From assembly GCA_964471565.1 (NCBI GenBank), contig CAYYFK010000001.1, positions 54,100-118,099 of the forward strand: a stretch of 64,000 nucleotides of DNA, in the 5' to 3' direction. Each line of letters starts with the position of its first letter. Within the stretch, counting starts at the first letter, position 1. This DNA comes from JABIBT01 sp964471565. Its GTDB lineage: Archaea; Nanobdellota; Nanobdellia; SCGC-AAA011-G17; PNOQ01. This document shows positions 18,501 through 25,454 of the stretch, piece after piece. The position numbers were made by a program, and so were the translations under genes. A model generated the notes under the pieces. It searched no databases, was not told the DNA's origin, and was given only the letters and a program-made list of their open reading frames with translations.

Positions 18501-20066
18501 ACAGTTAGTTATATCATTCTCCATAATCACAGTACCAGAAATTGCTTGTCCACAACTCAAAACATCATTATAAGCATAGGCAATCTGATTTCCAAATTCA
18601 AATTTTAAATAATGCTTAGCATCAGTCAAAACTTTACTAATTTCAATTCCAGTTTCTAAACAAGAGTAATTTTCAACAAAAACAGAGCCATTCTCCCATA
18701 AATATCCAACGCTCTCATTTCCGCATTTCAAATCTAAAAACTGTAAATCTAAATCATTCTTTTCTTTTATGTCCCAAGTTGTTCCATTAAATGGTTTTAT
18801 ACTTAAATTGGCAGTTCCTGTTGTATTAAATCTTACAGTCCAATTTCCGCCCACATATGGATAACTTTGAACATTTAAAATTATAATCTCAATTTCAAAT
18901 TCTTTTTGTTTATCTAAAACTGGAATAATCCATTCAATATAATCAATCAAACCATCCTCATCTAAATCTTTAGTTTCAAATTCTCTCTCTAACCGTCCTT
19001 CCTTTTCTAAAATATACAAATCAATACTTTCCTTAGGAACATTATCTAAATAAGTGTAGACTAAAACATTTTCAAACTCTTTTCCGCTTACAAAAACCTT
19101 CTTTCTCTCATTTCCAAGTTCAACTTCTTTAGATTCAGGACCAGGAGTAGAATATTTTATCAAAAACTCTTTAGAAGGATTCTTTATAGAAAGTTTATTT
19201 TCATCTAACTCATAAACTACTTCTCCAGTAGTTCTAAAAACATCCTTGAAAAAATTAAAAACAACATTGCCTGTAATCAAATTTTCGGATTCCTTTTCTT
19301 TACCCTTCTCAACAAAATCTTCATCATAGCCTATTTCATAATATTCTATATCAAAAACATCCTCAGGCAATTCAACATCATACAAATCTATTCTATTTTT
19401 TAACTTAACCTTCTTTTCCCAAACAACAGGTTGGTTAATTACAACCCCCAAATTCTTCAATGAAACCTCCTCAATCAAAGTTTCATTTACAATTTCTACT
19501 ACTTCATCCAAACTTAAATTTAACACACTATCATTTTTCACATGACTAGAAATATTTTCATCAAAGGTAGATTCATTATCCTCGGGGGTTGTTTCATTTA
19601 AATCAGTAGATTCATTATGTTCAAAAGTAGAATCATTTATTTCTGTAGAAATATTTTGTTTAACTCCCCCTATACCTTCATCCTCCAAACTATTTTCAAA
19701 AGAGGGTTCTTCTTCAAAAATCTCTTCCTCAGAATCATCTTCTGGAAGTTTTTCTTCTTTCAATTCTTCTTGTGCAGGTTCCTCTAACTGTCCCTCCCCA
19801 GAAAGGCCAGCCACACCTTCTGAACCACTTTCAATATCAGATATTTCAACAACATCAAATCCTTGATAAGCAAACATTCCTAAAAAACCAAATAAAAAAA
19901 GTAGTGCAACTAAAAAAAATAAAGTAAAAAAAGAAGTATTTCTCTTGGTAGGATCACTAGTTCCTAAATAAACACTTTTTACTTTGCCATCTTTTGTTCT
20001 AACACTTTTAAAATAGTAAGGACCAAATTTCTTTCCAGCTCTAGATATATACTTCTTATAAACCAA
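12522..20066 (-). CDS. Giant beta-helix/LamG surface protein (2514 aa)
   Basis: A cytoplasmic basic N-terminus (GKKFGPYYF, GKVKSVYLG) precedes one membrane helix (about 47-69) and a long Glu/Ser/Thr/Asn linker (75-190). Residues about 505-945 form a right-handed parallel beta-helix with repeats such as NNTF and NNNI and an ALDCDGH-like entry. A second beta-helix begins YYVSKNGDDTNAGTSW near 1185 and runs to about 1700. Two copies of a CSATITDPDS domain sit near 1100 and 1870. A LamG/concanavalin domain spans about 2045-2240 (GGWHHVVGVYD), with Fn3/Ig-like domains at the end. N-x-S/T sequons are very dense. It is probably an adhesin or sugar-binding coat protein. The start is TTG 20066 with GAGGGGTG 5 bases upstream. 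Confidence 0.8.
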   Translation of the reverse strand: MVYKKYISRAGKKFGPYYFKSVRTKDGKVKSVYLGTSDPTKRNTSFFTLFFLVALLFLFGFLGMFAYQGFDVVEISDIESGSEGVAGLSGEGQLEEPAQEELKEEKLPEDDSEEEIFEEEPSFENSLEDEGIGGVKQNISTEINDSTFEHNESTDLNETTPEDNESTFDENISSHVKNDSVLNLSLDEVVEIVNETLIEEVSLKNLGVVINQPVVWEKKVKLKNRIDLYDVELPEDVFDIEYYEIGYDEDFVEKGKEKESENLITGNVVFNFFKDVFRTTGEVVYELDENKLSIKNPSKEFLIKYSTPGPESKEVELGNERKKVFVSGKEFENVLVYTYLDNVPKESIDLYILEKEGRLEREFETKDLDEDGLIDYIEWIIPVLDKQKEFEIEIIILNVQSYPYVGGNWTVRFNTTGTANLSIKPFNGTTWDIKEKNDLDLQFLDLKCGNESVGYLWENGSVFVENYSCLETGIEISKVLTDAKHYLKFEFGNQIAYAYNDVLSCGQAISGTVIMENDITNCAANGLSLATNTVLDCDGHIIDGDNVDDSNWGIWIAYNKHGITVKNCHIKQFAMGGFNWGNNNLWLNNTFTELYDYGIKSQTSSNVSFVNNTFKNYQGSGSLLGIDFKNTNGGLVDGNTFYNITGGAGIRASSSTRSYGLNFSNNNISSNRWGIYVTYLYDIIVKNNIIYDNTDHGMLLSYGGNWTITNNTIYTTDSSQDYGIDFGLNFQNSTMVDNRIENHTSQTASAAFYSVQSTSRNNIFDNNTLKGNKYGFYLYPNGPFNNITNNNIISSTTTGVYARSLNDISLINNSVGSCGTYCLYAHTIDGLIVNNFTGAGSSSYALYVHETDNFNLTSANFDSNSNCMYMSRSLYGHIVNSSCNAAGTYGGLTYHSESNTFNNVSITAATALYMSNLTYNTFINSIVSGSSLNFRMANGERDENNTLLNTSSGNIQWDRGWNSFEVKWFLDVKTNLSTDNSNLSDSVVQGYNNTGGSKPKFKSNNLVFNLTTDINGNIVRQNLTERLINRTHGNYGYKTNYTIVVNHSSYDGQFKEVNLTSDKSIFFEFGTANSAPNNPSPILNTTDGSNSPIVDLNCSATITDPDSDKMNVTVRWYRSNDYIVEGNFTNSTNSYISGTLFNRSLDSGNTAEGDSWHCAMRLNDSLAGSEWGNSSEFTLKEFNNTYYVSKNGDDTNAGTSWKDAWKTINYAENTAGANAIIYVGDGLYREQSYASNYLLIMDKNVQNRTFISYNKSQAVIQANTSASSIVIRFITGANNVTFKGFVIDGNNTEDGIWADQGTGVINLYNNTFVNTTSYGIAMYDYGGSPGPRHNWHIEDNVFNNTGTGISGYDSSNVTIKNNNFTYKLTSTHIKYYGPSPNNTIIQGNYFENSSSSCIEVNNIGSNWQIKDNQFGNQNDYINRYGITINNSQNLLIKNNTFWHGNFSGAWVSIHASANNNGGLKIQNNVWGNDTRFLNMSTGSTNGYAIRVINVSNSLFENNSFYISDGVPIHIKGAGNGPNKNMTIRNNAIDHNVSAISVPAGYSIYVGEDTVTNFQGDMNDTIIENNTIRMARVHTSKHPLFTASTFNTTIRYNRVIGGGYGILSKHETLYRAYNNTMENQTNFEGFVTRAGHNTTIYNNTFFCPNYNRTESPMAIVAKNAKYENPRNVTNLQVYNNRIYVHNQSYIYGFSDNGTNFSNTNFTTHDNIIILNNSNQNVSWENNTGIRYNFTEQQKKYNLDYNSIFSATEEIPWVLNRTNTTGYTTVDINWTSQESSNASLNYGGTVSLGTTYGNLSLGLFHSFNLSGLSEGTIYYYNLTSCDYENNCNETGTYNFTTGTSNVAPNTPSPLLNATGGPTNYTTQNLNCSATITDPDSNKLNVSVRWYNNSVLWLSQDYNDSYASGTLFNATLNSSNTTKWEVWNCSIRLHDGTIFGGWGNSSNITILNTIPSAYTNVLLNTTSDSNTNYTDENLTVYFDTYVDNDGDGIYNITDWRLNGNSSAVLNAPFDSNESSIALNIIKDYSTFGNNGTLQQWEGGSSLNYPVWINSGAKGGAYSLNPNESVRPYINFSHTDSLNITKELTVEIWVNKSKDLDYQSFVMKGSGAAEGTAGHRNSFLLRAWTSGDVQFRILGAAAADQAYSATTSGGVSVGGWHHVVGVYDRQNISLYIDGVRTEGEEYTGNIRDSSIDVLVGRDTYYPGRMFNGSVDELRIYNESLSSEQILANYQAGLANHSPMRILSNGTVKTHNWSVAITPNDLEEDGPVTLSNPLLILNKPPNQVVLDSPANLNITVDRTETSNWSIPNDADGDSLTYLLELDDSDAFSEPIIINVSPATNEYTILSDLDLDLSYWWRVRANDSSDLGVWSDPYNFTVQSLLAVSLINESPNFGRLYTGDMDNTTDESPTPIVVKNDGNALINISVNATTLFDAVAMDTSYYQFRIDNSSEETAFDWLNSFVTWTNMATAQVIAIDSLKYQDTNDTAQCEILIELPSDEPAGNKTSYILFESSLTE

Positions 20067-20158
20067 TCTACACCCCTCTTTTTAATAAAAATAAACAAGA
20101 AAAAGTGATATAAAAACCTTTCTAAATCAGTTTACCTACAAAATAATAAAAAGAAAAA

Positions 20159-20476
20159 TTAAATGTCTCTAAGTTCTTCTTGTATTTTTCTAATTTTTGC
20201 TAATTTTTGTTTTATCTCTAGCACTTTAGCCTGTGCTTTAGATTTATCTTTATTATAACTGCCCTCTTTCTCCACCAGCTTAGAAATCTGATCTCTTAAT
20301 TCCATCTCCTTAGACTGAGCATTCACCATTTTACTATTCAAAGAACCCACCCTTTTAGATACCTTATCTCTTTCGGCCTTCAGCTTCAGCAACTCTTTTG
20401 ATATATCTCCCAAAGCCTCAACAAGGGAACCTCTCTTCATGGGTGTTTTAAGAACCTTCTTTTTTTTAGTAACCAC
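20159..20476 (-). CDS. Small coiled-coil protein
   Basis: The 105-residue product is highly charged and almost entirely helical. Heptad-like Leu/Ile spacing runs from residue 18 to the end (LGDISKELLKLKAERDKV and onward). There is no membrane segment or catalytic motif. The start is GTG 20476 (leaderless, with TTTATATATT about 25-30 bases upstream) or ATG 20440, which begins MKRGSLVEAL. It sits between two surface-protein units but would be cytoplasmic. A structural or chaperone role is possible but unproven. Confidence 0.6.
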   Translation of the reverse strand: MVTKKKKVLKTPMKRGSLVEALGDISKELLKLKAERDKVSKRVGSLNSKMVNAQSKEMELRDQISKLVEKEGSYNKDKSKAQAKVLEIKQKLAKIRKIQEELRDI

Positions 20477-20516
20477 TTTATACCTTTTTAATTTTATTAA
20501 TATATAAATCTTTCTT

Positions 20517-21392
20517 TTATATTTTTTTCACCATATTATTTATTCTCTTTAGTCCTTTTCTATACGCATCCTGCCCTATATATTTAGAATCGTATGCTTT
20601 TTTTAACAATCTTTTTTGCCTACTTAACTTATTTGCCATAGCAGTCTTTGCTTCTCGTGTTTTTTTGTTTTTTCTGTATGTTCCATACATTCTCTTTAAT
20701 CTCTTAGATTGCGTTTTTTCTATTCTTCTTAATTTTGTTTGGTGGAATATAAAAACAAGCAATATAGCAATTCCCAACAAAACTAAAACAAACCAGAATC
20801 CTACTTCCCATCCGGATGGAAAGAAAATCATTGGTTGTTTAATCTTTTCAGTTCTAGTTCTAGGAACACTCTTATCTCCAATAAGAGTCAAATCGAGTGC
20901 TTTAAATTTTATTCCAACCCCATTAAAACTTGCCACTAAATCATCAGAACCATCCTCATCCAAATCAAAGAACAATAGTTCATCTGGAAGAAGACCAAAC
21001 TTCTGACCAGAAATTTCTAAAATAAGTTTTTCATTGGCCCTATAGAAATAAACACTAAACTCAAACTCAGTTCCTAACTCAAAAATAGTAAGTACTTTAT
21101 CCCCCGCTGATAAACCCTCTATCAAATATTCTTCATTTTCTGTAAAATCTAGAGTATGTGTTACAGGAGCAGCTCCACCTCCGGCTCCGCCACTTCCCCC
21201 TCCAGATCCACCATCATCTCCAGGAGGATCAGAAGGTACAATTACATTCAAACCAACAGTGGCAGTAGCATAAGAATCTTCAGGAGCCACAGAAGAAGAA
21301 TACTTAAAATACAATACACTTGGCATAACTATAGAAATAATTATTAATGCGAAAGCTAAAGAGGCAATTACTTCTCTTTTATACACTTTCAT
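20517..21392 (-). CDS. Two-helix membrane protein with Gly-rich linker and basic cytoplasmic tail
   Basis: An N-terminal membrane helix (about 8-31) is followed by a short strand ATATVGLNVIVP, a Gly-rich linker (59-75) and a beta domain. A second transmembrane helix (about 197-217) leads to a strongly basic tail of roughly 75 residues (RRIEKTQSKRLKRM and similar). The TVGLNV strand recurs in the three short surface proteins just upstream. The ATG overlaps the stop of the 375-residue gene by ATGA, so the two are translationally coupled. I do not recognise a named family. Confidence 0.6.
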   Translation of the reverse strand: MKVYKREVIASLAFALIIISIVMPSVLYFKYSSSVAPEDSYATATVGLNVIVPSDPPGDDGGSGGGSGGAGGGAAPVTHTLDFTENEEYLIEGLSAGDKVLTIFELGTEFEFSVYFYRANEKLILEISGQKFGLLPDELLFFDLDEDGSDDLVASFNGVGIKFKALDLTLIGDKSVPRTRTEKIKQPMIFFPSGWEVGFWFVLVLLGIAILLVFIFHQTKLRRIEKTQSKRLKRMYGTYRKNKKTREAKTAMANKLSRQKRLLKKAYDSKYIGQDAYRKGLKRINNMVKKI

Positions 21393-22516
21393 CTTTTACC
21401 ATCTCTTTTTTTCTTTATTCTTATCAAAATAAAATACCCAATTCCAAATACAATAATAAAAATACCTGCCCCTACCCAAAGAATGGAATAATCAAATGAT
21501 TTAACTTCAATATCAAATTCTTCTTCAGTGTGTATATCATCATAAATAAGGCTCAATCTAGCAGGATATTTTCCAGAACTCATTCCTTCAGCATCCACAT
21601 ATATTAAAACATCTCTTTCCTCCCAAGAATTTAATCTAAATGTCTCACTTTTGAAAGACTTAAATGGATTATGATATATTTCTAAAAAAGCAACTACATT
21701 ATCTATTTCATTACCCCAATCACTTTTCACTCTCAAATAATATCGGTTTATTGTACCAACCTCTACATCATTATCATAATCTAAAATAGAAACATGTACA
21801 TCTCCCAACTTAAAATTTGCCATAGATTCAGAAGTTTTACCTTGAAAGTTTAAAGTTGACATGCCCCAATAGTCTCCAAATGTATTATCTTCAGGATTCC
21901 ATTTCATTTGTATCTCTTTTATTTCTCCCAATTCTAATTGATCATTAAAAGAAAGTTGACCAACACTCTCGTTATAAACATTAAAAATATCTATAACTCC
22001 TTCAATATTACTAAGAGCGACACTACCTGTATTTTCCATTTTTAAATAAAAAGGAACTAGCTCTCCAACCGAAACACTAGTAGCTTTCAATCTTGAGCTC
22101 AAGTATGGCCCTTCAAAAGGCACTCTAACAATAAAAATACTCGCAGAAGCAGTTAAAACACTAATAAAATCGGTTGATTCTTCAATAGCGATTTCACTAG
22201 CAACAAAATCAAAACGATAATCTCCAGGTTTTTCAAATTTTTCTGGCATGAGAATATTAAATCTAAAAGCTTTAGTTTCCCCAGGTTGGAATAAATACTC
22301 CTGAGTTACAAAGTCTGTATAGTTTTCCATTTCACCATAAACAAACATCTTTCCAAGAACTTGCTCTTCATTAGAATTTCTAACATGAACACTAACTCCT
22401 TTTGCCATTCCAGATTCAAATGTAACTACATCCTTACTTGGAGTTACCTCCAAAGCATACGCACTAGAAAACATACACAACAAAACCAAGAAAATAATTA
22501 TTCCCCTCTTTACCAT
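21389..22516 (-). CDS. Membrane-anchored NEW3/Ig-fold protein (paralogue of the 399-aa protein)
   Basis: A KRG-type signal peptide (MVKRGIIIFLVLLCMFSS, cleavage near AYA) is followed by LEVTPSKDVVTFESGMAKG, a PGETKAFRF strand and PEKFEKPGDYRF. These are the same succession of Ig-like domains as in 11326-12525. A C-terminal helix (ILWVGAGIFIIVFGIGYFILI) ends KKKRDGKR. I place the start at ATG 22516, which lies about 25 bases from a TTTTTAAAAA TATA box. An ATG at 22537 is too close to that box. It is coupled by ATGA to the downstream 291-residue gene. Confidence 0.65.
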   Translation of the reverse strand: MVKRGIIIFLVLLCMFSSAYALEVTPSKDVVTFESGMAKGVSVHVRNSNEEQVLGKMFVYGEMENYTDFVTQEYLFQPGETKAFRFNILMPEKFEKPGDYRFDFVASEIAIEESTDFISVLTASASIFIVRVPFEGPYLSSRLKATSVSVGELVPFYLKMENTGSVALSNIEGVIDIFNVYNESVGQLSFNDQLELGEIKEIQMKWNPEDNTFGDYWGMSTLNFQGKTSESMANFKLGDVHVSILDYDNDVEVGTINRYYLRVKSDWGNEIDNVVAFLEIYHNPFKSFKSETFRLNSWEERDVLIYVDAEGMSSGKYPARLSLIYDDIHTEEEFDIEVKSFDYSILWVGAGIFIIVFGIGYFILIRIKKKRDGKR

Positions 22517-22555
22517 GTTTAAAGAAAAAGAAAGCAAGGTTTTTAAAAATTACTA

Positions 22556-23110
22556 TTATCCTGTAAAGGTGCAAATAAAAGTTATAGTTCCACTTTTCAT
22601 TCCTGATCCCTCTCCGATTGGAACAGTAGCATTTACACTAACATTCATCTCATCAGTAGCAGCCGCAAAAGCTAGATCAGAAACCAAAATTTCGGCCGCA
22701 CCAACAGAATTATTAATAATTTTAAAGCCAGTTACGCAAGTTCCACTTTCAGTTTCATTACATTGCATTGTCCAATTTTGAGTTGGTGCTGTCTCTGTTA
22801 TAAATAAATCATCCGTAGAATAACCAGTTATGTTCTGCCCCACATTTCCTGTATTCTCCAAAACTATAAAATCTGGAACCGTAATCTCTTCGCTCCTATT
22901 ATAATTTCCCCTAGTTATATTTCCTAAATTAATTGTACTATCTATAGCACTACAGGCAGTAGTGGTATTGACCTCCAATTTAACAGTTCCAGTAGTAGTA
23001 GCAGCTCCAGTTATAGTGTCCATAAAAGAAACACTAAGCCAAGTTCCAGAAACAGAAGCGATAATCGCCATAGCCAATAAAATAGCTAAACTATTATTCG
23101 ATGCCTTCAT
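22556..23110 (-). CDS. Pilin-sized surface protein A (paralogue of 23371-23934)
   Basis: The 184-residue protein begins MKASNNSLAILLAMAIIASV, a hydrophobic N-terminal helix of pilin or signal type, then GTWLSVSFMDTITGAA. The beta-rich domain has TGTVKLEVNTT, four Cys, LGNITRGNYNRSEE and many sequons. It is about 60 percent identical by eye to the 187-residue protein 260 bases upstream. ATG 23110 aligns with that paralogue and overlaps the end of the 78-residue gene. GTG 23122 is an alternative. It is probably exported and membrane-anchored or assembled into a surface filament. Confidence 0.65.
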   Translation of the reverse strand: MKASNNSLAILLAMAIIASVSGTWLSVSFMDTITGAATTTGTVKLEVNTTTACSAIDSTINLGNITRGNYNRSEEITVPDFIVLENTGNVGQNITGYSTDDLFITETAPTQNWTMQCNETESGTCVTGFKIINNSVGAAEILVSDLAFAAATDEMNVSVNATVPIGEGSGMKSGTITFICTFTG

Positions 23111-23330
23111 TTCCCTCAACACCCTCTTCTTTTATTTCATCAGCCACGACATTCAAACCTACAAATCCAGTAGCACTAGACTCCAAAACTATATTATTAG
23201 TGACTGGCCCACCATAAGAATGAGAATAGTCATAAACTGCATATGCCCCAAAGATGGAAACAATAACTGCCACAACCAACAAAGCAATAATGACCTTGTC
23301 AGAGACCTCTCTCTTATCACCTTTTTTCAT
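23094..23330 (-). CDS. Short membrane-anchored surface peptide
   Basis: The 78-residue protein starts MKKGDKREVSDKVIIALL with a membrane helix at about 11-33 and a short exposed region carrying TGFVGLNVV, ending acidic. Start ATG 23330 lies about 25 bases from a TTTATATAT box. A longer frame from 23393 would begin upstream of that box and is unlikely. The 3' end overlaps the next gene by 17 bases. It shares the VGLNV strand with its neighbours, which suggests one co-assembled surface structure. Confidence 0.6.
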   Translation of the reverse strand: MKKGDKREVSDKVIIALLVVAVIVSIFGAYAVYDYSHSYGGPVTNNIVLESSATGFVGLNVVADEIKEEGVEGNEGIE

Positions 23331-23370
23331 ATAAAGAATATGAGAAGTAAAAATATATAAATCTTTTCCT

Positions 23371-23934
23371 TTAACCAGAGTATGTACAAACAAAAGTTAT
23401 AGTCCCAGTTTTCATTCCAGAGGACTCTCCGATAGGTACAGTAGCATTCACACTAACATTCATCTCATCAGTAGCAGCTATAGTAACCAAATCATTAACT
23501 AATGTTTCCGCAGTTCCTACAGACGAATTTATTATTTTAAACCCATTCACACAGGTTCCACTCTGGCTTACATTGCACTGCATTGTCCAATTTTGAGTAG
23601 GGGCAGCTGAAGAATCAAACAAATCCGAAGTAGAATAACCAGTTATATTAAGTAAAACATTTCCGTTATTCTCAATAACAACAAAATCAGTATCAGGAGT
23701 GCCATCAATCTCTTCACTCCTATTATAATTTCCCCTAGTTATATTTCCCAAATTAATTGTACTATCTGTAGCAGTACAAGAAGTAGAAGCATTAACTTCC
23801 AATTTTATAGTCCCAGTTGTAACTGCTGCCCCTGTTATAGTATCCATAAAAGAAATTGCTACCCACGTGCCAGTTATAGTAGACACAACTGAAATTACCA
23901 ACAAAATCACCAAAAAATTATTCGAAAGTCTAAT
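23371..23934 (-). CDS. Pilin-sized surface protein B, probable ATT start
   Basis: This is a paralogue of 22556-23110, with matching segments ITGTWVAISFMDTITGAA, TIKLEVNAS, LGNITRGNYNRSEE and QNWTMQCN. No ATG, GTG or TTG gives the paralogue's N-terminus. The frame continues upstream of TTG 23913 as RLSNNF, matching KASNNS, to ATT 23934. GAGGAG lies 5 bases before that ATT, and a stop follows one codon further upstream. I therefore propose AUU initiation, giving 187 aa. A TTG 23913 start would cut the conserved head. It is likely an exported surface or filament protein. Confidence 0.6.
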   Translation of the reverse strand: MRLSNNFLVILLVISVVSTITGTWVAISFMDTITGAAVTTGTIKLEVNASTSCTATDSTINLGNITRGNYNRSEEIDGTPDTDFVVIENNGNVLLNITGYSTSDLFDSSAAPTQNWTMQCNVSQSGTCVNGFKIINSSVGTAETLVNDLVTIAATDEMNVSVNATVPIGESSGMKTGTITFVCTYSG

Positions 23935-23971
23935 TTATTCTCCTCTTTTTACTGAATATAAAATATTTATG

Positions 23972-24841
23972 TTAGTATTTAAACTTTTTGAAAACAAACT
24001 GCCCAGACACATTGTCATTTAATAGTTTCTCAGCTTTTTTTGTTAAATTTCCATTTGTAAAAAATAAAACGGGTAATTTGTTATTATTTCCTTCTTCCCA
24101 AGCAAGTTGTATGTCTTTATCATTAATCACTTTTTTTGTTTTTGCTTTGACAAAATATCTCAATTTCCCCAAGGTGGTAGGAATATCTACTACAAAATTA
24201 AACTCTTTATTTTTTCTAACTACATCTTGAGAGATAACATAAATTTCCTTCTCATTGAAATATTTATTTAATTCTTCAAATATTTCTCCTTCACTAGATT
24301 GTGTTTTTTCTTCTTTCTTCAAAGGTTTCTTCTCAGCCCTTTCTGGTTCTTTTTTAGGAACCTCTTTTTCTTCGGTTTCTTTTTTCTTTTCAGAAACACC
24401 GAGCTCATTTTTTATCAATTCCTTTGTCTTTTCATTATCTTCCAAATAATATTTCCAAAAGATTTCATACTCTCCAGAGATCCCAACATTTAATGGAACT
24501 GCAAAATCTTTCAAGGCCCTCAAAGCAACTCTCTGCCATGGTTCAGCAGTCTTATCTCGAATAACTCCTTTTTCTTTTAATAGTTGAAATGCCTCCTTTT
24601 CTTTTCCAGACAAATATTCAGAAAGATTCTCTAATTTATTTTCTTGACCTTTTAAATAGTAAAATGGACTGCCTCCTTTCTTCAAACTACTAATTTGAAC
24701 TTCCTTCTTATCTACTAGATTAGATAAAATAGCACTAGCAAATAAAATATTAGTATTAATAACTTTGGCAAGTTGAGCCGGAATAAGAGGCCCCTCTCTT
24801 TTTATAATATCTAGAATTTCTGCTTTATTATCTTTAACCAT
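23972..24841 (-). CDS. Winged-helix protein with C-terminal nuclease-fold-like domain
   Basis: Residues 1-65 form a winged helix-turn-helix (ILDIIKREGPLIPAQLAKVI, then an ILSNLVDKKEV recognition helix and wing). A helical middle and a Lys/Glu-rich linker (about 150-185) follow. The C-terminal domain (about 190-289) has VVDIPTTLGKLRYFVKAKTKK and LPVLFFTNG. Its strand order resembles PD-(D/E)XK restriction-type folds, with D, then K-x-K. A regulatory or DNA-end role is possible, and the nuclease assignment is tentative. TTTTTTATAG about 25 bases upstream supports the ATG at 24841. Confidence 0.55.
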   Translation of the reverse strand: MVKDNKAEILDIIKREGPLIPAQLAKVINTNILFASAILSNLVDKKEVQISSLKKGGSPFYYLKGQENKLENLSEYLSGKEKEAFQLLKEKGVIRDKTAEPWQRVALRALKDFAVPLNVGISGEYEIFWKYYLEDNEKTKELIKNELGVSEKKKETEEKEVPKKEPERAEKKPLKKEEKTQSSEGEIFEELNKYFNEKEIYVISQDVVRKNKEFNFVVDIPTTLGKLRYFVKAKTKKVINDKDIQLAWEEGNNNKLPVLFFTNGNLTKKAEKLLNDNVSGQFVFKKFKY

Positions 24842-24873
24842 GCAAAAAGAGAAATCAAACCACTATAAAAAAT

Positions 24874-25404
24874 CTATGGTCTTTCCCAATTTACATTATA
24901 ATATGTAACATCCCCTTCATCATCTACAATAGCAATAAGCAAATTTTTCCTAGTTGAGTGAGCAACCCTATTTTTAGCAGAGAACTCATACCAACTAAAA
25001 TTTTCTCCCTCATGAACAGCATACATAACCCATTTAGCATGATCCTCTCCTGGCTTAACCCCTCTTTCATAAACCCTAAAATCTGCTCCAAATTTTAAAG
25101 CAGTTTTTACAATATATCCTCTGCCCCTTATATCCTTATACACAGAATATCTTGTCCAAAATCGAGGCTCTAGCTTTCTAGCTTTTTTTACAAAGGTTTC
25201 TATTTTCATTACTTTATTCCTACCATCAACAACGTCCATCAAACCTTTTTCAATTAAATATAAGGATTCAGATAAAGAATATCTAAATTTTTTGTATTTA
25301 AGCTCTCCAAACCTACTTTTATCATAAACCGATCTAGTTTCCGGACTATCTGAAGCTACTATCGAAAACTCCTCAAATTTTCCAGTTATCTTTCCTTTAT
25401 ACAT
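24874..25404 (-). CDS. endA: tRNA-intron splicing endonuclease EndA (short, homotetramer-sized)
   Basis: The 176-residue protein carries the C-terminal endonuclease domain with the catalytic triad Y112 (DFRVYERG), H122 (EDHAKWVMY) and K153 (AHSTRKNLLIA). It cleaves the bulge-helix-bulge at intron borders of pre-tRNA. Length of about 180 aa fits the alpha-4 type rather than the fused alpha-2 or epsilon-2 forms. It diverges from the RNase Z gene across a shared promoter element, linking two tRNA maturation steps. Confidence 0.88.
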   Translation of the reverse strand: MYKGKITGKFEEFSIVASDSPETRSVYDKSRFGELKYKKFRYSLSESLYLIEKGLMDVVDGRNKVMKIETFVKKARKLEPRFWTRYSVYKDIRGRGYIVKTALKFGADFRVYERGVKPGEDHAKWVMYAVHEGENFSWYEFSAKNRVAHSTRKNLLIAIVDDEGDVTYYNVNWERP

Positions 25405-25422
25405 AAAAAAACAAAAGGAAAA

Positions 25423-25436
25423 ATTATTTAAAAACC
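25423..25436. promoter_or_regulatory. Shared symmetric TATA element between endA and rnz
   Basis: ATTATTTAAAAACC is centred about 25.5 bases from the first base of each divergent ATG (25404 minus, 25455 plus), so both genes can be leaderless from the same element. The same sequence and the same 51-base ATG-to-ATG spacing occur at 5861-5874. Confidence 0.55.
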
Positions 25437-25454
25437 TTTCCTTAACAGAAAAAT

